Made by a program: the position numbers and the translations under genes. The notes beneath the pieces are model-generated. The model made no database searches. It was not told the origin of the DNA and saw only the letters and a program-made list of their open reading frames with translations. 64,000 nucleotides of DNA from Paenibacillus_AQ nitricinens. GTDB lineage: Bacteria > Bacillota > Bacilli > Paenibacillales > Paenibacillaceae. The stretch spans positions 6,724,975 to 6,788,974 of the forward strand of contig NZ_CP183948.1 in the NCBI RefSeq assembly GCF_052056485.1, given 5' to 3'. Shown here piece after piece: positions 1 through 8,601 of the stretch (within the stretch, counting starts at the first letter, position 1; each line of letters starts with the position of its first letter).

Positions 1-1
1 C

Positions 2-814
2 AGTAGTGCAGGCAGTAAAGGCTGGGACGACGTAATAGTGATCCTGACATTAGGCATTGGAATCGCTGTAACGGCCGTATTTTGTATTCGACAAATCAAG
101 TCAGATGATCCGCTGCTAAACCTGTCTGTCTTCAAAAATAAAGTATTTACGCTGACATCTCTTATTAATGTATTAATCACCATGATGATGTACGCAGATA
201 TGATTCTATTGCCTATTTACCTGCAAAATGGCCGTGGTTTTACAGCATTTGATGCAGGACTACTCTTGTTGCCGGGGGCGCTCGTAAATGCGTTCATGTC
301 ACCCGTCACCGGTAAATTATACGACCGTTTCGGTGCCAAACCGCTGTTCATCATTGGTCTGCTATTTATTATTCCATCTATGTGGGCGGTAACTGATCTA
401 TCTGAATCTACAACGTATACGTATCTAATGATTCGTACCATTGGCTTGCGAATTGGATTAAGCTTCATTACGATGCCACTCAATACGGCTGGACTAAATG
501 CACTACCCAAACAACTCGGCACCCATGGTACAGCAGTGAACAATACCGTTCGCCAAATTGCCGGAGCCATCGGAACTGCAGTCGTAATTACGATTTACAC
601 TGTGCAGGCTACAAGTCATGCGGCCACAGTGATGCAGAGCAATCCCTCTACTACTCCTGAGATCCTTAAATCCCTTGCATCCATTCTTGGGGCAAGTGAC
701 GCCTATTACTTTATGATGATTTTATCCGTCGCCGCGTTTGTTATAACCTTATTTATGCCTATGAAAAGCAAGATCACGATTGAAAAGAAAGCAAACCTAG
801 TTAACAAGGAATAA
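2..814 (+). CDS. MFS multidrug exporter, C-terminal part (5' end outside window)
   Basis: The frame is open to the left edge, so the true start lies upstream; the first in-window GTG at 38 is internal. The visible 271 residues open with an SSAGSKGWD stretch, which is typical of the middle of 14-helix DHA2 (EmrB/QacA-type) drug:proton antiporters. Several hydrophobic helices follow, then a conserved MSPVTGKLYDRFGAKPL loop with the G-x-L-x-D-R-x-G motif, and a short basic tail. It would export amphipathic drugs or metabolites across the cytoplasmic membrane using the proton gradient. A strong hairpin terminator follows within 40 bases. The substrate cannot be told from sequence. Confidence 0.85.
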   Translation, partial: SSAGSKGWDDVIVILTLGIGIAVTAVFCIRQIKSDDPLLNLSVFKNKVFTLTSLINVLITMMMYADMILLPIYLQNGRGFTAFDAGLLLLPGALVNAFMSPVTGKLYDRFGAKPLFIIGLLFIIPSMWAVTDLSESTTYTYLMIRTIGLRIGLSFITMPLNTAGLNALPKQLGTHGTAVNNTVRQIAGAIGTAVVITIYTVQATSHAATVMQSNPSTTPEILKSLASILGASDAYYFMMILSVAAFVITLFMPMKSKITIEKKANLVNKE

Positions 815-848
815 CCTTGGTTGTAACTAGCAATTGCAGTATATGAAG

Positions 849-880
849 AAAAGCCATTCCGTATAGGAATGGCTTTTTGT
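849..880. terminator. bidirectional intrinsic terminator
   Basis: An 11-base arm AAAGCCATTCC pairs with GGAATGGCTTT around a 5-base loop. A-rich sequence lies on the left and TTTTT on the right. It sits between the converging MFS exporter and amino acid permease and can end both transcripts. Confidence 0.85.
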
Positions 881-899
881 GTGAATCCCTCAATCAAGC

Positions 900-2252
900 T
901 TAATTACTTTTCCCCTTTTTGCTTCTAATCGAATACAAGATGAATAATAAAATAAACCATAACGGAGTACACAATAAAGCCGGGCGTGTTTCTCCAGCGA
1001 ACAGCATGATGATCAGTATTCCAGCGAACAAGGTTAAGACAATATAATTAATAGCCGGTGTGAACGGTGCTTTGAATTTGGATTTCGCCTGTAAGTCTGG
1101 CCGGGTTTTCTTATACTTAATATGGCAGATGAGCACAATGCCCCATACCCATATAAAACAAATGGCGCTTATCGTTGTCACGATTCCAAAAGCCTGCTCC
1201 GGAATAAGTTTACTCAAAAGAGCACCCACAGATATAACAATTGTAGAAATGAATAACGAGTTACCTGGGACATGGTTTTTATTCAGTTTGCCCAAATGAG
1301 GTGACGCCTGGTTATTTCTACTCAAATTATAGAGAATTCGGCTTGTCGAGAACATTCCACTATTACAAGCGGAAGCGGCTGAAGTTAATACGACAAAATT
1401 AATAATCCCTGCGGCAATTGGAATCCCTACTAAAGTAAAGGTTTTTACAAAAGGACTCTCTGCCGGACTTAGCTCCGTCCAAGGGTTAATGCATAACAGG
1501 ACGAAAAGCGCACCGACATAGAAAAATAGAATCCGTAAAGGAATTTTATTAATCGCAGATGGGATATTTTTCTCCGGATCCGCTGTTTCCGCTGCCGACA
1601 CCCCGACCAATTCCACACCCACGTAAGCAAATACAACCATTTGAAAAGAAAATAAGAAGCCTGATATACCGTTCGGAAAAAAGCCCCCATACTCCCATAG
1701 GTTTCGTATCGTCACCGATCCTGCATCCGTCTTAAACCCAATGATCAGTAAAATGACCCCAAGACCAATCAAGGCGAGAATCGTAATTACCTTAATTAAA
1801 GCAAACCAAAATTCGAGTTCCCCAAAGCTCTTTACAGTTAATAGATTAAGTCCTAATAACACGACTAGACAGGCGATGGCAGGAACCCACTGCGGGATAT
1901 CAAACCAGTACTGTACATATACGCCAACAGCAATGACATCAGCCATAGCCGTCATAATCCAGCAAAACCAATAGGTCCAACCGGTAATGAATGCGACCCG
2001 TGATCCAAGGTAGTCTTCGGCAATATCCGTAAACGATTGATAGCCCGCTTTAGATAATAGGAGTTCTCCCAGTGCTCTCATCACAAAAAACACAGCAATA
2101 CCCACGATTAAATACGTGATCATAATGGATGGGCCTGCCTTCTCTATCGCCTTACCTGATCCCAAAAATAATCCTGTACCAATGGTGCCGCCAATAGCAA
2201 TAAGTTGAACATGCCGATTAGCCAGTTCTCTCTTTAATTCTGGTTGTGCCAT
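900..2252 (-). CDS. amino acid permease of the CycA/AapA type (glycine, D-alanine, D-serine)
   Basis: This 450-residue protein has about twelve hydrophobic segments and the APC-family signature GGTIGTGLFLGSG at residues 21-33. Recalled E. coli CycA sequence matches closely along its length (for example ITGWTYWFCWIMTAMADV, VFAYVGVELVG, NFVVLTSAASACNSGMFSTSR). CycA imports glycine, D-alanine, D-serine and D-cycloserine with protons. The start ATG follows AAGGGGG by 8 bases. Upstream, on the same strand, lie a glycine riboswitch and a terminator hairpin, which independently supports glycine or a related amino acid as the substrate. Another amino acid:proton symporter of the same family is possible. 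Confidence 0.88.
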   Translation of the reverse strand: MAQPELKRELANRHVQLIAIGGTIGTGLFLGSGKAIEKAGPSIMITYLIVGIAVFFVMRALGELLLSKAGYQSFTDIAEDYLGSRVAFITGWTYWFCWIMTAMADVIAVGVYVQYWFDIPQWVPAIACLVVLLGLNLLTVKSFGELEFWFALIKVITILALIGLGVILLIIGFKTDAGSVTIRNLWEYGGFFPNGISGFLFSFQMVVFAYVGVELVGVSAAETADPEKNIPSAINKIPLRILFFYVGALFVLLCINPWTELSPAESPFVKTFTLVGIPIAAGIINFVVLTSAASACNSGMFSTSRILYNLSRNNQASPHLGKLNKNHVPGNSLFISTIVISVGALLSKLIPEQAFGIVTTISAICFIWVWGIVLICHIKYKKTRPDLQAKSKFKAPFTPAINYIVLTLFAGILIIMLFAGETRPALLCTPLWFILLFILYSIRSKKGKSN

Positions 2253-2287
2253 ACCTAGTTCCCCCTTGTGAGTACAATAAATTAGAA

Positions 2288-2322
2288 TAAAAAAAAGAGA
2301 GATTGGATGTCATCCAATCTCC
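2288..2322 (-). terminator. riboswitch expression-platform terminator
   Basis: Reading the minus strand, GAGATTGGA pairs with TCCAATCTC around a 5-base loop and is followed by a run of eight T. It lies between the glycine aptamer and the permease start, so it is the likely on/off switch of the leader. Confidence 0.85.
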
Positions 2323-2339
2323 CAGATCGTAAGAATATC

Positions 2340-2500
2340 AAATAATATTTGCCCTGCTGATAGCGATCAGCATGACAAATACATATTCAGTACTCTTCTG
2401 TCCTTTTGCCTGAGATTGTGAACCCTTCGGCGCCGCGGAATTTCCGCAGTCTCTCCAGAAGCTGCTCCAGCTAAAGTGTAATCCTTAGCCATCATAGCTC
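2340..2500 (-). promoter_or_regulatory. glycine riboswitch, single aptamer
   Basis: On the minus strand the core (about 2458 down to 2394) contains GGAGAG, then GCGGAAATTCCGC, GCCGAAGG, TCTCAGGCAAAAGGACAGA in the order that defines the glycine aptamer. Only one full core is seen. A small hairpin (TTAGCTGGAGCAGCT) lies 5' of it, and a larger one (GCTGAT..ATCAGC within TTTG..CAAA) lies 3' at about 2350-2380. Either could be the partial ghost aptamer found in singlet glycine riboswitches. A terminator follows at 2288-2322 and then the permease. Whether glycine raises or lowers expression cannot be read directly; control of an importer suggests OFF. Confidence 0.9.
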
Positions 2501-2664
2501 GTGAATTATGAAGTTGATAAAGCGGTAACGCAGTAAAGCTGTTCTGATATTCTAACATATTACTTGTGATGTGAGTGTTAATCAGTGATAAAAGTCTCAA
2601 GAATTTAAAGTTAGCCTCATGAACATACTACTTTTTGAAAAGCAAAAACTAAAGGAGTATGCTA

Positions 2665-3681
2665 ATGAAAGCCGCTGTAGTAAAGAAATTCAAAGAAAAG
2701 TTAGAGCTACAAGACGTACCTAAACCAAAACCCGGACACAAAGAAATCCTTGTCCACATTCAGGCCTGCGGAGTGTGTCATACTGATTTGCATGCTGCTC
2801 ATGGCGATTGGCCCGTCAAACCGAAACTCCCTCTTATTCCCGGACATGAAGGCGTTGGGATTATTGAAGAAATAGGTGAAGGAGTTACACACTTAAAGGT
2901 AGGAGACCGTGTAGGAATTCCATGGCTGTACTCAGCCTGCGGTCATTGTGAATATTGTCTTACTGGAAGAGAGACTCTTTGTCTGGATCAGCAAAATTCC
3001 GGATATTCCGTAGATGGCGGATATGCAGAATATTGTGTGGCAGCTGCCGATTATGTAGTTAAGGTTCCTGATAATCTAAGCTTCATCGAAGCGGCACCTT
3101 TATTTTGCGCAGGCGTTACTACCTATAAAGCTTTGAAAGTATCGGGTGTAAAGCCAGGTGAGTGGGTAGCCATTTTCGGCGTCGGAGGATTAGGGCATCT
3201 TGGTGTACAATATGCAAAAGTGATGGGAATGAACGTAGTGGCCATCGACACGTCGGATGAAAAGATGGAGCTTGCCAAACAACTTGGCGCAGACAAAACC
3301 GTAAACGCATTAAAAGAAGATGCGGCAGACTGGATTCAAAAAGAAATCGGCGGAGTACACGGTGTCGTTTGTACAGCGGTTGCGAAAAAAGCATTCGACC
3401 AAGCCTACCGTGCCATTCGCCGCGGCGGTACCTGCGTCATGGTTGGGCTGCCTCCTGAATCCATGGATGTTCCCATTTTTGATACCGTATTAAATGGAAC
3501 AAAGGTAGTTGGTTCGATTGTCGGCACTCGCAAAGATTTGCAAGAAGCATTACAATTCGCTGCAGAAGGAAAAATCAAAACCATTATTGAGACACGTAAA
3601 CTAGAAGATATTAATGAGATCTACGATCTTATGTTAGAAGGCAAAATCAATGGCCGAATCGTCCTTGATATGACGAAATGA
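2665..3681 (+). CDS. zinc-dependent alcohol dehydrogenase (AdhA/AdhP type)
   Basis: This 338-residue medium-chain dehydrogenase oxidises primary alcohols or reduces aldehydes with NAD in the cytoplasm. Catalytic zinc ligands are C38, H61-E62 (PGHEG) and C148. The structural zinc cysteines are C92, C95, C98 and C106. The cofactor loop GVGGLGHLG lies at about 172-180. The start is set at the second ATG (2665) because AAAGGAG at 2651-2657 is 7 bases from it but touches the ATG at 2659. A terminator follows, so the gene looks monocistronic. Length and motifs are complete, with no sign of decay. The natural substrate (ethanol or another alcohol) is not determined by sequence. Confidence 0.93.
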   Translation: MKAAVVKKFKEKLELQDVPKPKPGHKEILVHIQACGVCHTDLHAAHGDWPVKPKLPLIPGHEGVGIIEEIGEGVTHLKVGDRVGIPWLYSACGHCEYCLTGRETLCLDQQNSGYSVDGGYAEYCVAAADYVVKVPDNLSFIEAAPLFCAGVTTYKALKVSGVKPGEWVAIFGVGGLGHLGVQYAKVMGMNVVAIDTSDEKMELAKQLGADKTVNALKEDAADWIQKEIGGVHGVVCTAVAKKAFDQAYRAIRRGGTCVMVGLPPESMDVPIFDTVLNGTKVVGSIVGTRKDLQEALQFAAEGKIKTIIETRKLEDINEIYDLMLEGKINGRIVLDMTK

Positions 3682-3696
3682 CCCTAAAGAAAACAT

Positions 3697-3727
3697 GCTC
3701 GAAAAGTGCTACTTTTCGGGCTTTTTT
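3697..3727 (+). terminator. intrinsic terminator of the alcohol dehydrogenase
   Basis: GCTCGAAAAGT pairs with ACTTTTCGGGC (one G-T pair) around GCT and is followed by TTTTTT. Confidence 0.85.
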
Positions 3728-3852
3728 ATGACTAATAATTTTGCACAGTCGCACCAAACGTATTAGACTGTAATTTTAAAGCATAGAAGCTTGAGTCAAT
3801 GACTACAGAGTGATTGATCTAACCATACGATCACACTAAGAAAGAGAGAAAT

Positions 3853-4689
3853 ATGTACACGATCAATAGATTTTCTCAGCTTTGCAAAATGAGTGCACGT
3901 ATGTTGCGACACTATGATAAAGAAGAACTTTTGAAACCAGCGCATGTAGAGGCTACAAACGGCTATAGATATTATGAAAAAAGCCAACTAGAAACAGCGT
4001 TACTTATTAAGAGACTGAAAGAATATCGATTCTCCCTACCCGAGATTAGAACTATCCTTCAGACATCAGATAGAGAACTGCTGACTGAATGGATGCATTC
4101 AAAAATACTTGAGTTATCCAGTGAGATGAATCGAAATAGACAAATCATTGCAGAAATGCAAGAGATGATTGAAATCAAAGTGAATTTGATTCAAGGCGAA
4201 CGAAGATCTTTTGATATATCGCTCGGAATGAGAAACGAGAAAGAGGTCCTAAGTCAAAGATTGCAAATTAACATTGCTGACATGGACAAGTATGTTGATT
4301 CCTTATATGAACAAGCGGAAAAAAGTAATATTAAGTTGCTTGGTGTTCCGTCTGTCATTTTTCTTGATGAGGCGTTTACCCCTGACCAAAGCGATATTGA
4401 ATTGATGATCCCAATCCTTCATAAGAATGACGGCGATGCATCGAGGAAATGGCAAATAAAAAAACTTCCGCCAACTTTGGTTGCTACTACCTTGTATATT
4501 GGGAGTTATGACTATATCGGTTACGCTCATATGGCACTTGAAGAATGGATAGATGCCGGCGGCTATAAAAAGGATGGTCCACCTTATGAAACCTACTTAA
4601 AAGGTCCAGAATGTGACTGTCCTGAAGAAGAGTACGTGACGCAGATCTGTTTTCCTGTGATCAAAAAAAGCCAGGCAATAGATGCTTGA
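3853..4689 (+). CDS. MerR-family regulator with GyrI-like effector domain
   Basis: The N-terminal 70 residues are a MerR winged helix (MLRHYDKEELLKP, NGYRYYEKSQL). A predicted coiled coil at about 75-115 would be the dimer helix. A roughly 150-residue C-terminal half resembles the GyrI/BmrR small-molecule-binding fold, including PYETYLKGPE near the end. This is the layout of drug-responsive activators such as BmrR and BltR, which twist suboptimal promoters when bound to a lipophilic ligand. AGAGAG precedes the ATG. The next gene, a lipoprotein agmatine deiminase, starts 66 bases downstream on the same strand and could be a target or co-transcribed. The ligand is unknown. Confidence 0.85.
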   Translation: MYTINRFSQLCKMSARMLRHYDKEELLKPAHVEATNGYRYYEKSQLETALLIKRLKEYRFSLPEIRTILQTSDRELLTEWMHSKILELSSEMNRNRQIIAEMQEMIEIKVNLIQGERRSFDISLGMRNEKEVLSQRLQINIADMDKYVDSLYEQAEKSNIKLLGVPSVIFLDEAFTPDQSDIELMIPILHKNDGDASRKWQIKKLPPTLVATTLYIGSYDYIGYAHMALEEWIDAGGYKKDGPPYETYLKGPECDCPEEEYVTQICFPVIKKSQAIDA

Positions 4690-4755
4690 CCTTGACACTA
4701 TGTCAACGCTTATTCTACTTCCAGAGAACGAATCAGAACATAAGGAGATTTCATA

Positions 4756-5880
4756 ATGAATAAGTTAGTTGTATTGTGCTCAGGGGTTATATTATCGGCT
4801 GTTTTCTTAATGGGATGTAATAAAATTAAAGCAGAAGAAGGTCGGCAAGTAGGCAAATACACAATGCCTGATGAAAGCAGCAAACATGAAGGTACATGGT
4901 TGCAGTGGCCCCATAACTTCACTTACGGTAAAGATTATAGGGACAAGGTTGAGCCTATTTGGATAGAAATGACTGATGCCTTAAGCGATGGGGAAAATGT
5001 TCATATTATTGCATTTGATAAATACGAAAAGAACTATATTTATGATCTTCTGTATGACGAAGGTATAGATATGGATAAAATCGACTTCTACATTGTTCCT
5101 ACTGACGACGTATGGGCAAGAGATACTGCACCGATTTTTGTATATGACAAAGACAACAATATTAAACTCATGGACTGGGGATTTAATGGATGGGGTAAGA
5201 AAACGCCATATAAAAATGATGCATTAATCTCGAAGAGACTTAGTAAACAGCTTGGCACGGAAACCATTGATCTAAATGATGTTGTCCTTGAGGGTGGAGC
5301 ATTTGAACTGGATGGTAATGGTACATTTTTATCGACACGTAGTGCGGTTACTAATAACAATAGAAACCCCAAATTAGCAGAAGCTGATATTGAGGAATAT
5401 ATAACCGAGTATCTTGGGGCTACTAATTTTATTTGGTTAGATGGTGTGCCAGATCTCGATATTACGGATTTTCATATTGATGGTTTTGTTAAAATTCATA
5501 ATAAATCTACAATAATCACAATGAAAAAGAATGACTTAGCAGAATGGGGTGTCACTAATAAGGATATCCAAACCTTAATGAGCGCTAAAAATGCCTTCGA
5601 CAAGCCTTATCAGTATGTGTATCTACCAATTAGTAAAAACAATGTAGTGCTAGATAATGGTGAAAACTTGGGGTACAAGGGTTCATATATTAATTACTAC
5701 ATTGGGAATACAGTTGTATTAGTCCCGAATTACAATGATCCTAATGACAAGGCAGCAAACGATATTATCCAAAAACTATACCCTGACCGCAAAGTTATTG
5801 GAATTGATGTAAGGGAGCTCTATAAAGAAGGCGGTATGATTCATTGTGTCACACAACAACAGCCCGTCCGTTTAAAGTGA
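4756..5880 (+). CDS. agmatine deiminase / peptidyl-arginine deiminase-family lipoprotein
   Basis: This 374-residue protein belongs to the PAD_porph guanidino-deiminase family. The visible catalytic residues are D123 in WARDTAP, H240 and D242 in TDFHIDG, and the nucleophile C364 in GGMIHCVTQQQP. Agmatine deiminases convert agmatine to N-carbamoylputrescine and ammonia and are normally cytosolic. Here the first 21 residues form a lipoprotein signal peptide ending in LMGC, so the enzyme should be anchored outside the membrane. AAGGAG lies upstream of the ATG. The substrate could instead be peptidyl-arginine or free arginine. No carbamoylputrescine hydrolase gene is adjacent. Confidence 0.85.
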   Translation: MNKLVVLCSGVILSAVFLMGCNKIKAEEGRQVGKYTMPDESSKHEGTWLQWPHNFTYGKDYRDKVEPIWIEMTDALSDGENVHIIAFDKYEKNYIYDLLYDEGIDMDKIDFYIVPTDDVWARDTAPIFVYDKDNNIKLMDWGFNGWGKKTPYKNDALISKRLSKQLGTETIDLNDVVLEGGAFELDGNGTFLSTRSAVTNNNRNPKLAEADIEEYITEYLGATNFIWLDGVPDLDITDFHIDGFVKIHNKSTIITMKKNDLAEWGVTNKDIQTLMSAKNAFDKPYQYVYLPISKNNVVLDNGENLGYKGSYINYYIGNTVVLVPNYNDPNDKAANDIIQKLYPDRKVIGIDVRELYKEGGMIHCVTQQQPVRLK

Positions 5881-6078
5881 TTGCTTGTTGCAGTGACCTT
5901 TACGACTTGAAAACTAATGGACTCTCGGTATCCTTTAAAAGGCCCGGCTTAGCTCCTCAAATGAGCTGGGCTTCCTGGGACAAGCCGCTCTCTTTCCGAA
6001 GAGCACGGTTTCGATTAACAGTGAAAAGTATGCTGCCATAATATTTATTATAAGCCACAAAATTTGAGGTGATCGGAA

Positions 6079-6138
6079 TGTTAGAGCGTTCTATGGAGAA
6101 TGTAATGGAATCCGTGAAGGGAAGGAGTGATGTGTAAA
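6079..6138 (+). CDS. possible 19-residue peptide or gene remnant
   Basis: A short ATG frame with GAGGTGATC 5-10 bases upstream runs for 19 codons and stops 26 bases before the hydrolase start. It could be a leader peptide, a remnant of a deleted gene, or chance. Nothing in the sequence gives a function. The rest of 5881-6155 holds only an imperfect hairpin at about 5942-5972 without a T run. Confidence 0.2.
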
Positions 6139-6164
6139 ATAAAAATGAAAAAAGGATGATGACA

Positions 6165-7016
6165 ATGAATAAATACCAAACTATAAATAGCGATGGATTT
6201 GAACTGAATTATTGTGTAAAAGGAACTGGAAAACCTATTTTGGTGATAGGCAGCAGTGTTTATTATCCTCAATTATTCTCAGAAGATTTATATGATACAT
6301 TTCAATTTATTTTCCTTGATCATAGAGGATTTGTGAAGCCGCCCCGAACTCTGCAACCGGAAGATTATAGATTGGAGAAAGTATTAGATGATATAGAGAC
6401 GGCAAGGCAAGATCTTAACTTAACAAATTTCATCTTATTAGGGCATTCAGGACATGCTTTCATGGCTTTGGAATATGCTAAAAAATATCCCTATCATGTC
6501 CAAAAAGTTGCCTTATTGAATTCAGCACCTACAAATAGCGGGGAAAGACAGCGTCAAAGTTTTGCATTTTTTAATGAGACAGCAAGTCCGGAGAGAAAAA
6601 GACAGTTCGAGATGGATATTGCTTTGTTAGAAAGCGACATTCAGAAAGATCCTGAACGGCGATTCGTTCACATGTGTATTCGGATGGGAGCCCAAAGCTT
6701 TTATGATTATACATTTGACGCAGCTTACATGTGGGAAGATGTATATACGAATATGCCAATTATCGATTATCTGTGGGGAGAAGCATTCGCAGAATTGAAT
6801 CTTATACAATCAATCAATAACTTCAACAAACCAGTATTTATCGGTTTAGGCAGGTATGATTATTTGGTAGCGCCTGTTTCACTTTGGAATTCTGTTAATG
6901 AAACCTATAAGCACGTCAAAAAAGTGATCTTTGAGCATAGTGGTCACAACCCAATGTTTGAAGAACCTCGAATCTTTGACAAAGAGCTAAGCAAGTGGAT
7001 CCTTGAGGACAATTGA
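6165..7016 (+). CDS. alpha/beta hydrolase
   Basis: This 283-residue single-domain alpha/beta hydrolase has the nucleophile elbow GHSGH with S95, a likely acid D232 in GRYDYL, and the base H261 in HSGHNP. An oxyanion-type segment (VIGSSVYYP, then LDHRG at 52-55) lies before the elbow, and a helical cap spans roughly 125-210. The cap and the HSGHNPMFEEP ending resemble proline iminopeptidases, but many esterases look alike. Three ATG codons are near the start; 6165 is preferred because AAAGGA lies 8 bases upstream. No signal peptide is seen, so it is cytosolic. It ends at a strong terminator. Confidence 0.85.
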   Translation: MNKYQTINSDGFELNYCVKGTGKPILVIGSSVYYPQLFSEDLYDTFQFIFLDHRGFVKPPRTLQPEDYRLEKVLDDIETARQDLNLTNFILLGHSGHAFMALEYAKKYPYHVQKVALLNSAPTNSGERQRQSFAFFNETASPERKRQFEMDIALLESDIQKDPERRFVHMCIRMGAQSFYDYTFDAAYMWEDVYTNMPIIDYLWGEAFAELNLIQSINNFNKPVFIGLGRYDYLVAPVSLWNSVNETYKHVKKVIFEHSGHNPMFEEPRIFDKELSKWILEDN

Positions 7017-7034
7017 GGCTTTCCTTTGTATAAC

Positions 7035-7068
7035 GAAAAACACTAAGTTGATTCTTAGTGTTTTTTAT
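7035..7068 (+). terminator. intrinsic terminator of the hydrolase
   Basis: AAAAACACTAAG pairs with CTTAGTGTTTTTT around TTGATT. The flanking A and T runs could make it work from both sides. Confidence 0.85.
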
Positions 7069-7192
7069 TTCTTACTCTTTTCAGTTAAACCATACCTAAG
7101 TCGAACAGAGGATTTGGGGATGACCCTTTATTAATCTAGATTTGTTCAGTTGTCATCTTCGTTAACGCCTATATTTCGCTCGCATAAGAGCG

Positions 7193-8047
7193 TTATTTTT
7201 TCTTCACCGGTATCCAGATTTCTCCCGAAACATTCCCATGCCGTGCCATTCCATAATACATTTCGAAACTTGGGCCCTCAACCTGTTCGTATTCAGATGT
7301 CGGAAACCACTCAGAATAGATTCGTTGCCATAGTTTTTGCATATCACATTGCGGCTCCGGGAAAATCGCCCACGTTAATGTTGGGACAGAAAGTTTTGTA
7401 AATCTCTCCGGAATTTCAAGACCCTTAGGTAAATGATAACAGACCATGTATTTGAAAGATTCTTTAGTGTGATCGTAAAGGGCAGCGTGTAACATGGTGT
7501 CACCAAAACGTCCCAGTAAGTCGTTCATAAGATCAACGCTGCCATCATCATCACATTTTATACGGAATTGAGGAACTTCAGAGAACGCTGTTTTCTGGTC
7601 TGCATTTATAAATCCATATACTCCAAACATCTCAAAAGAACCTCTTTGCTCAATACGGTAATTCATTTCGACATCCCCTTTTATTGAAATATGAAAGGAC
7701 ATTCGAGGATAGGCTTTTAGAGAAACGCCTGTATCGCGCGCAGATGTCGGCATAATACCATGAAGATTCTTAAAGGCCCGTGCAAACGCCTCCGGCGAAT
7801 CATATCCATATTTCATAGCTACATCAATAACCTTTGAGTCTGTTGTCTGCAGTTCGAATGCCGCCAATGTCAATCGTCGACGTCGAATGTACTCCGACAA
7901 CGATACGCCAGTAATAAATGGAAACATTCTTTGAAAATGATAGGTAGAGCAACAGGCTCTCTGTGCTATTTCATCAAATGAAATAGTGTCCGCTAGATTT
8001 GTTTCGATATATTCCATGGCACTATTCATCCTGTCCAACCAATCCAT
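7193..8047 (-). CDS. AraC-family regulator with GyrI-like domain
   Basis: The first roughly 100 residues hold two helix-turn-helix motifs of the AraC/XylS type (FDEIAQRACCSTYHFQRMF and VIDVAMKYGYDSPEAFARAFK). The remaining 180 residues form a GyrI/effector-binding domain ending in GEIWIPVKK. This N-terminal DNA-binding layout is that of Rob and of many Bacillales drug- or stress-responsive activators. The start at 8047 is chosen because GGGAGGG lies 8 bases upstream; a longer frame to 8125 lacks a ribosome site. It stands alone between converging units, so its targets may be distant. The ligand is unknown. Confidence 0.87.
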   Translation of the reverse strand: MDWLDRMNSAMEYIETNLADTISFDEIAQRACCSTYHFQRMFPFITGVSLSEYIRRRRLTLAAFELQTTDSKVIDVAMKYGYDSPEAFARAFKNLHGIMPTSARDTGVSLKAYPRMSFHISIKGDVEMNYRIEQRGSFEMFGVYGFINADQKTAFSEVPQFRIKCDDDGSVDLMNDLLGRFGDTMLHAALYDHTKESFKYMVCYHLPKGLEIPERFTKLSVPTLTWAIFPEPQCDMQKLWQRIYSEWFPTSEYEQVEGPSFEMYYGMARHGNVSGEIWIPVKKK

Positions 8048-8132
8048 CGTATTCCCTCCCTTCAATGTAATTTTATCGGAATAAAAAATGAATACCTTGC
8101 AATTTCTGCACGAAAAAGTCAGCAAAAAACTT

Positions 8133-8173
8133 GCCCTTATTTATGATACGGTTCTCCGTATCATAAATAGGGC
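8133..8173 (-). terminator. terminator of the HxlR gene, built from an rlmH-tail repeat
   Basis: On the minus strand GCCCTATTTATGATACGG pairs with CCGTATCATAAATAAGGGC (one bulge) around a short loop and is followed by AAGTTTTTTG. The 3' arm is itself a copy of the rlmH tail (see 8137-8157). Confidence 0.8.
8137..8157 (-). repeat. rlmH-tail direct repeat, copy 3 (SCC-type att-like site)
   Basis: The minus strand reads GAACCGTATCATAAATAA, which with the preceding GGA encodes Gly-Glu-Pro-Tyr-His-Lys-stop. It matches 17 of the last 18 bases of rlmH (13232-13249) in the same orientation, although no rlmH body is present here. In staphylococci the equivalent bases (GAAGCATATCATAAATGA) are the SCC attachment core. 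Confidence 0.75.
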
Positions 8174-8180
8174 GAAAATT

Positions 8181-8594
8181 TTAGAAAGTACAATCGTCGA
8201 AATTCCGCAAAAGGCGCTGCTTCAACCCTTCTTCGTTTGTTGTTAGCTCCTGCATGATTGGAATGCTCATATCGGTATTGATATTGTATTTAAGACCCCA
8301 GTGCATAATGGCAAATACGACTGGAAACAGATCAAGTGCCTTTTGCGTTGGGCGAAACATCGTTTGTGCGCGGTTTGATTTGCCTTCTGTTTTGATGAGC
8401 AGGCCTGCTTCAATGAGCGATTGGAGCCGCGCACTCAAAATATTGGTAGAGATGCGCTCTGTTGAAGCAAGAAACTCGCGGTAATACCGCTTGTTATGGA
8501 TTAGGACGTCACGAAGGATGATCAGGCTCCACGGGTCTCCCCATATATCGAGCGCATAGACGATGGGACAAACGGTTGAAGTTCGCTTTTTCAT
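8181..8594 (-). CDS. HxlR-family transcriptional regulator
   Basis: This protein of about 137 residues has the HxlR winged helix: CPIVYALDIWGDPWSLIILRD near the start, then RFLASTERISTN-type recognition residues and HWGLKYN near the end. The cysteine before P-I-V is the position used for thiol or quinone sensing in YodB and HypR. The ATG at 8594 is preferred over GTG at 8600. A good promoter (TATAAT at 8602-8607 on this strand) puts transcription start at about 8595-8596, so the message would be leaderless. The palindrome at 8614-8634 lies within its promoter, suggesting autorepression together with the divergent SRPBCC gene. It ends at the repeat-derived terminator. Confidence 0.88.
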   Translation of the reverse strand: MKKRTSTVCPIVYALDIWGDPWSLIILRDVLIHNKRYYREFLASTERISTNILSARLQSLIEAGLLIKTEGKSNRAQTMFRPTQKALDLFPVVFAIMHWGLKYNINTDMSIPIMQELTTNEEGLKQRLLRNFDDCTF

Positions 8595-8601
8595 GAGCAC
8601 A

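Noticed and set aside
2367..2600. 77-codon minus-strand frame upstream of the permease
   Set aside because: It covers the glycine aptamer, whose conserved RNA core explains the region.
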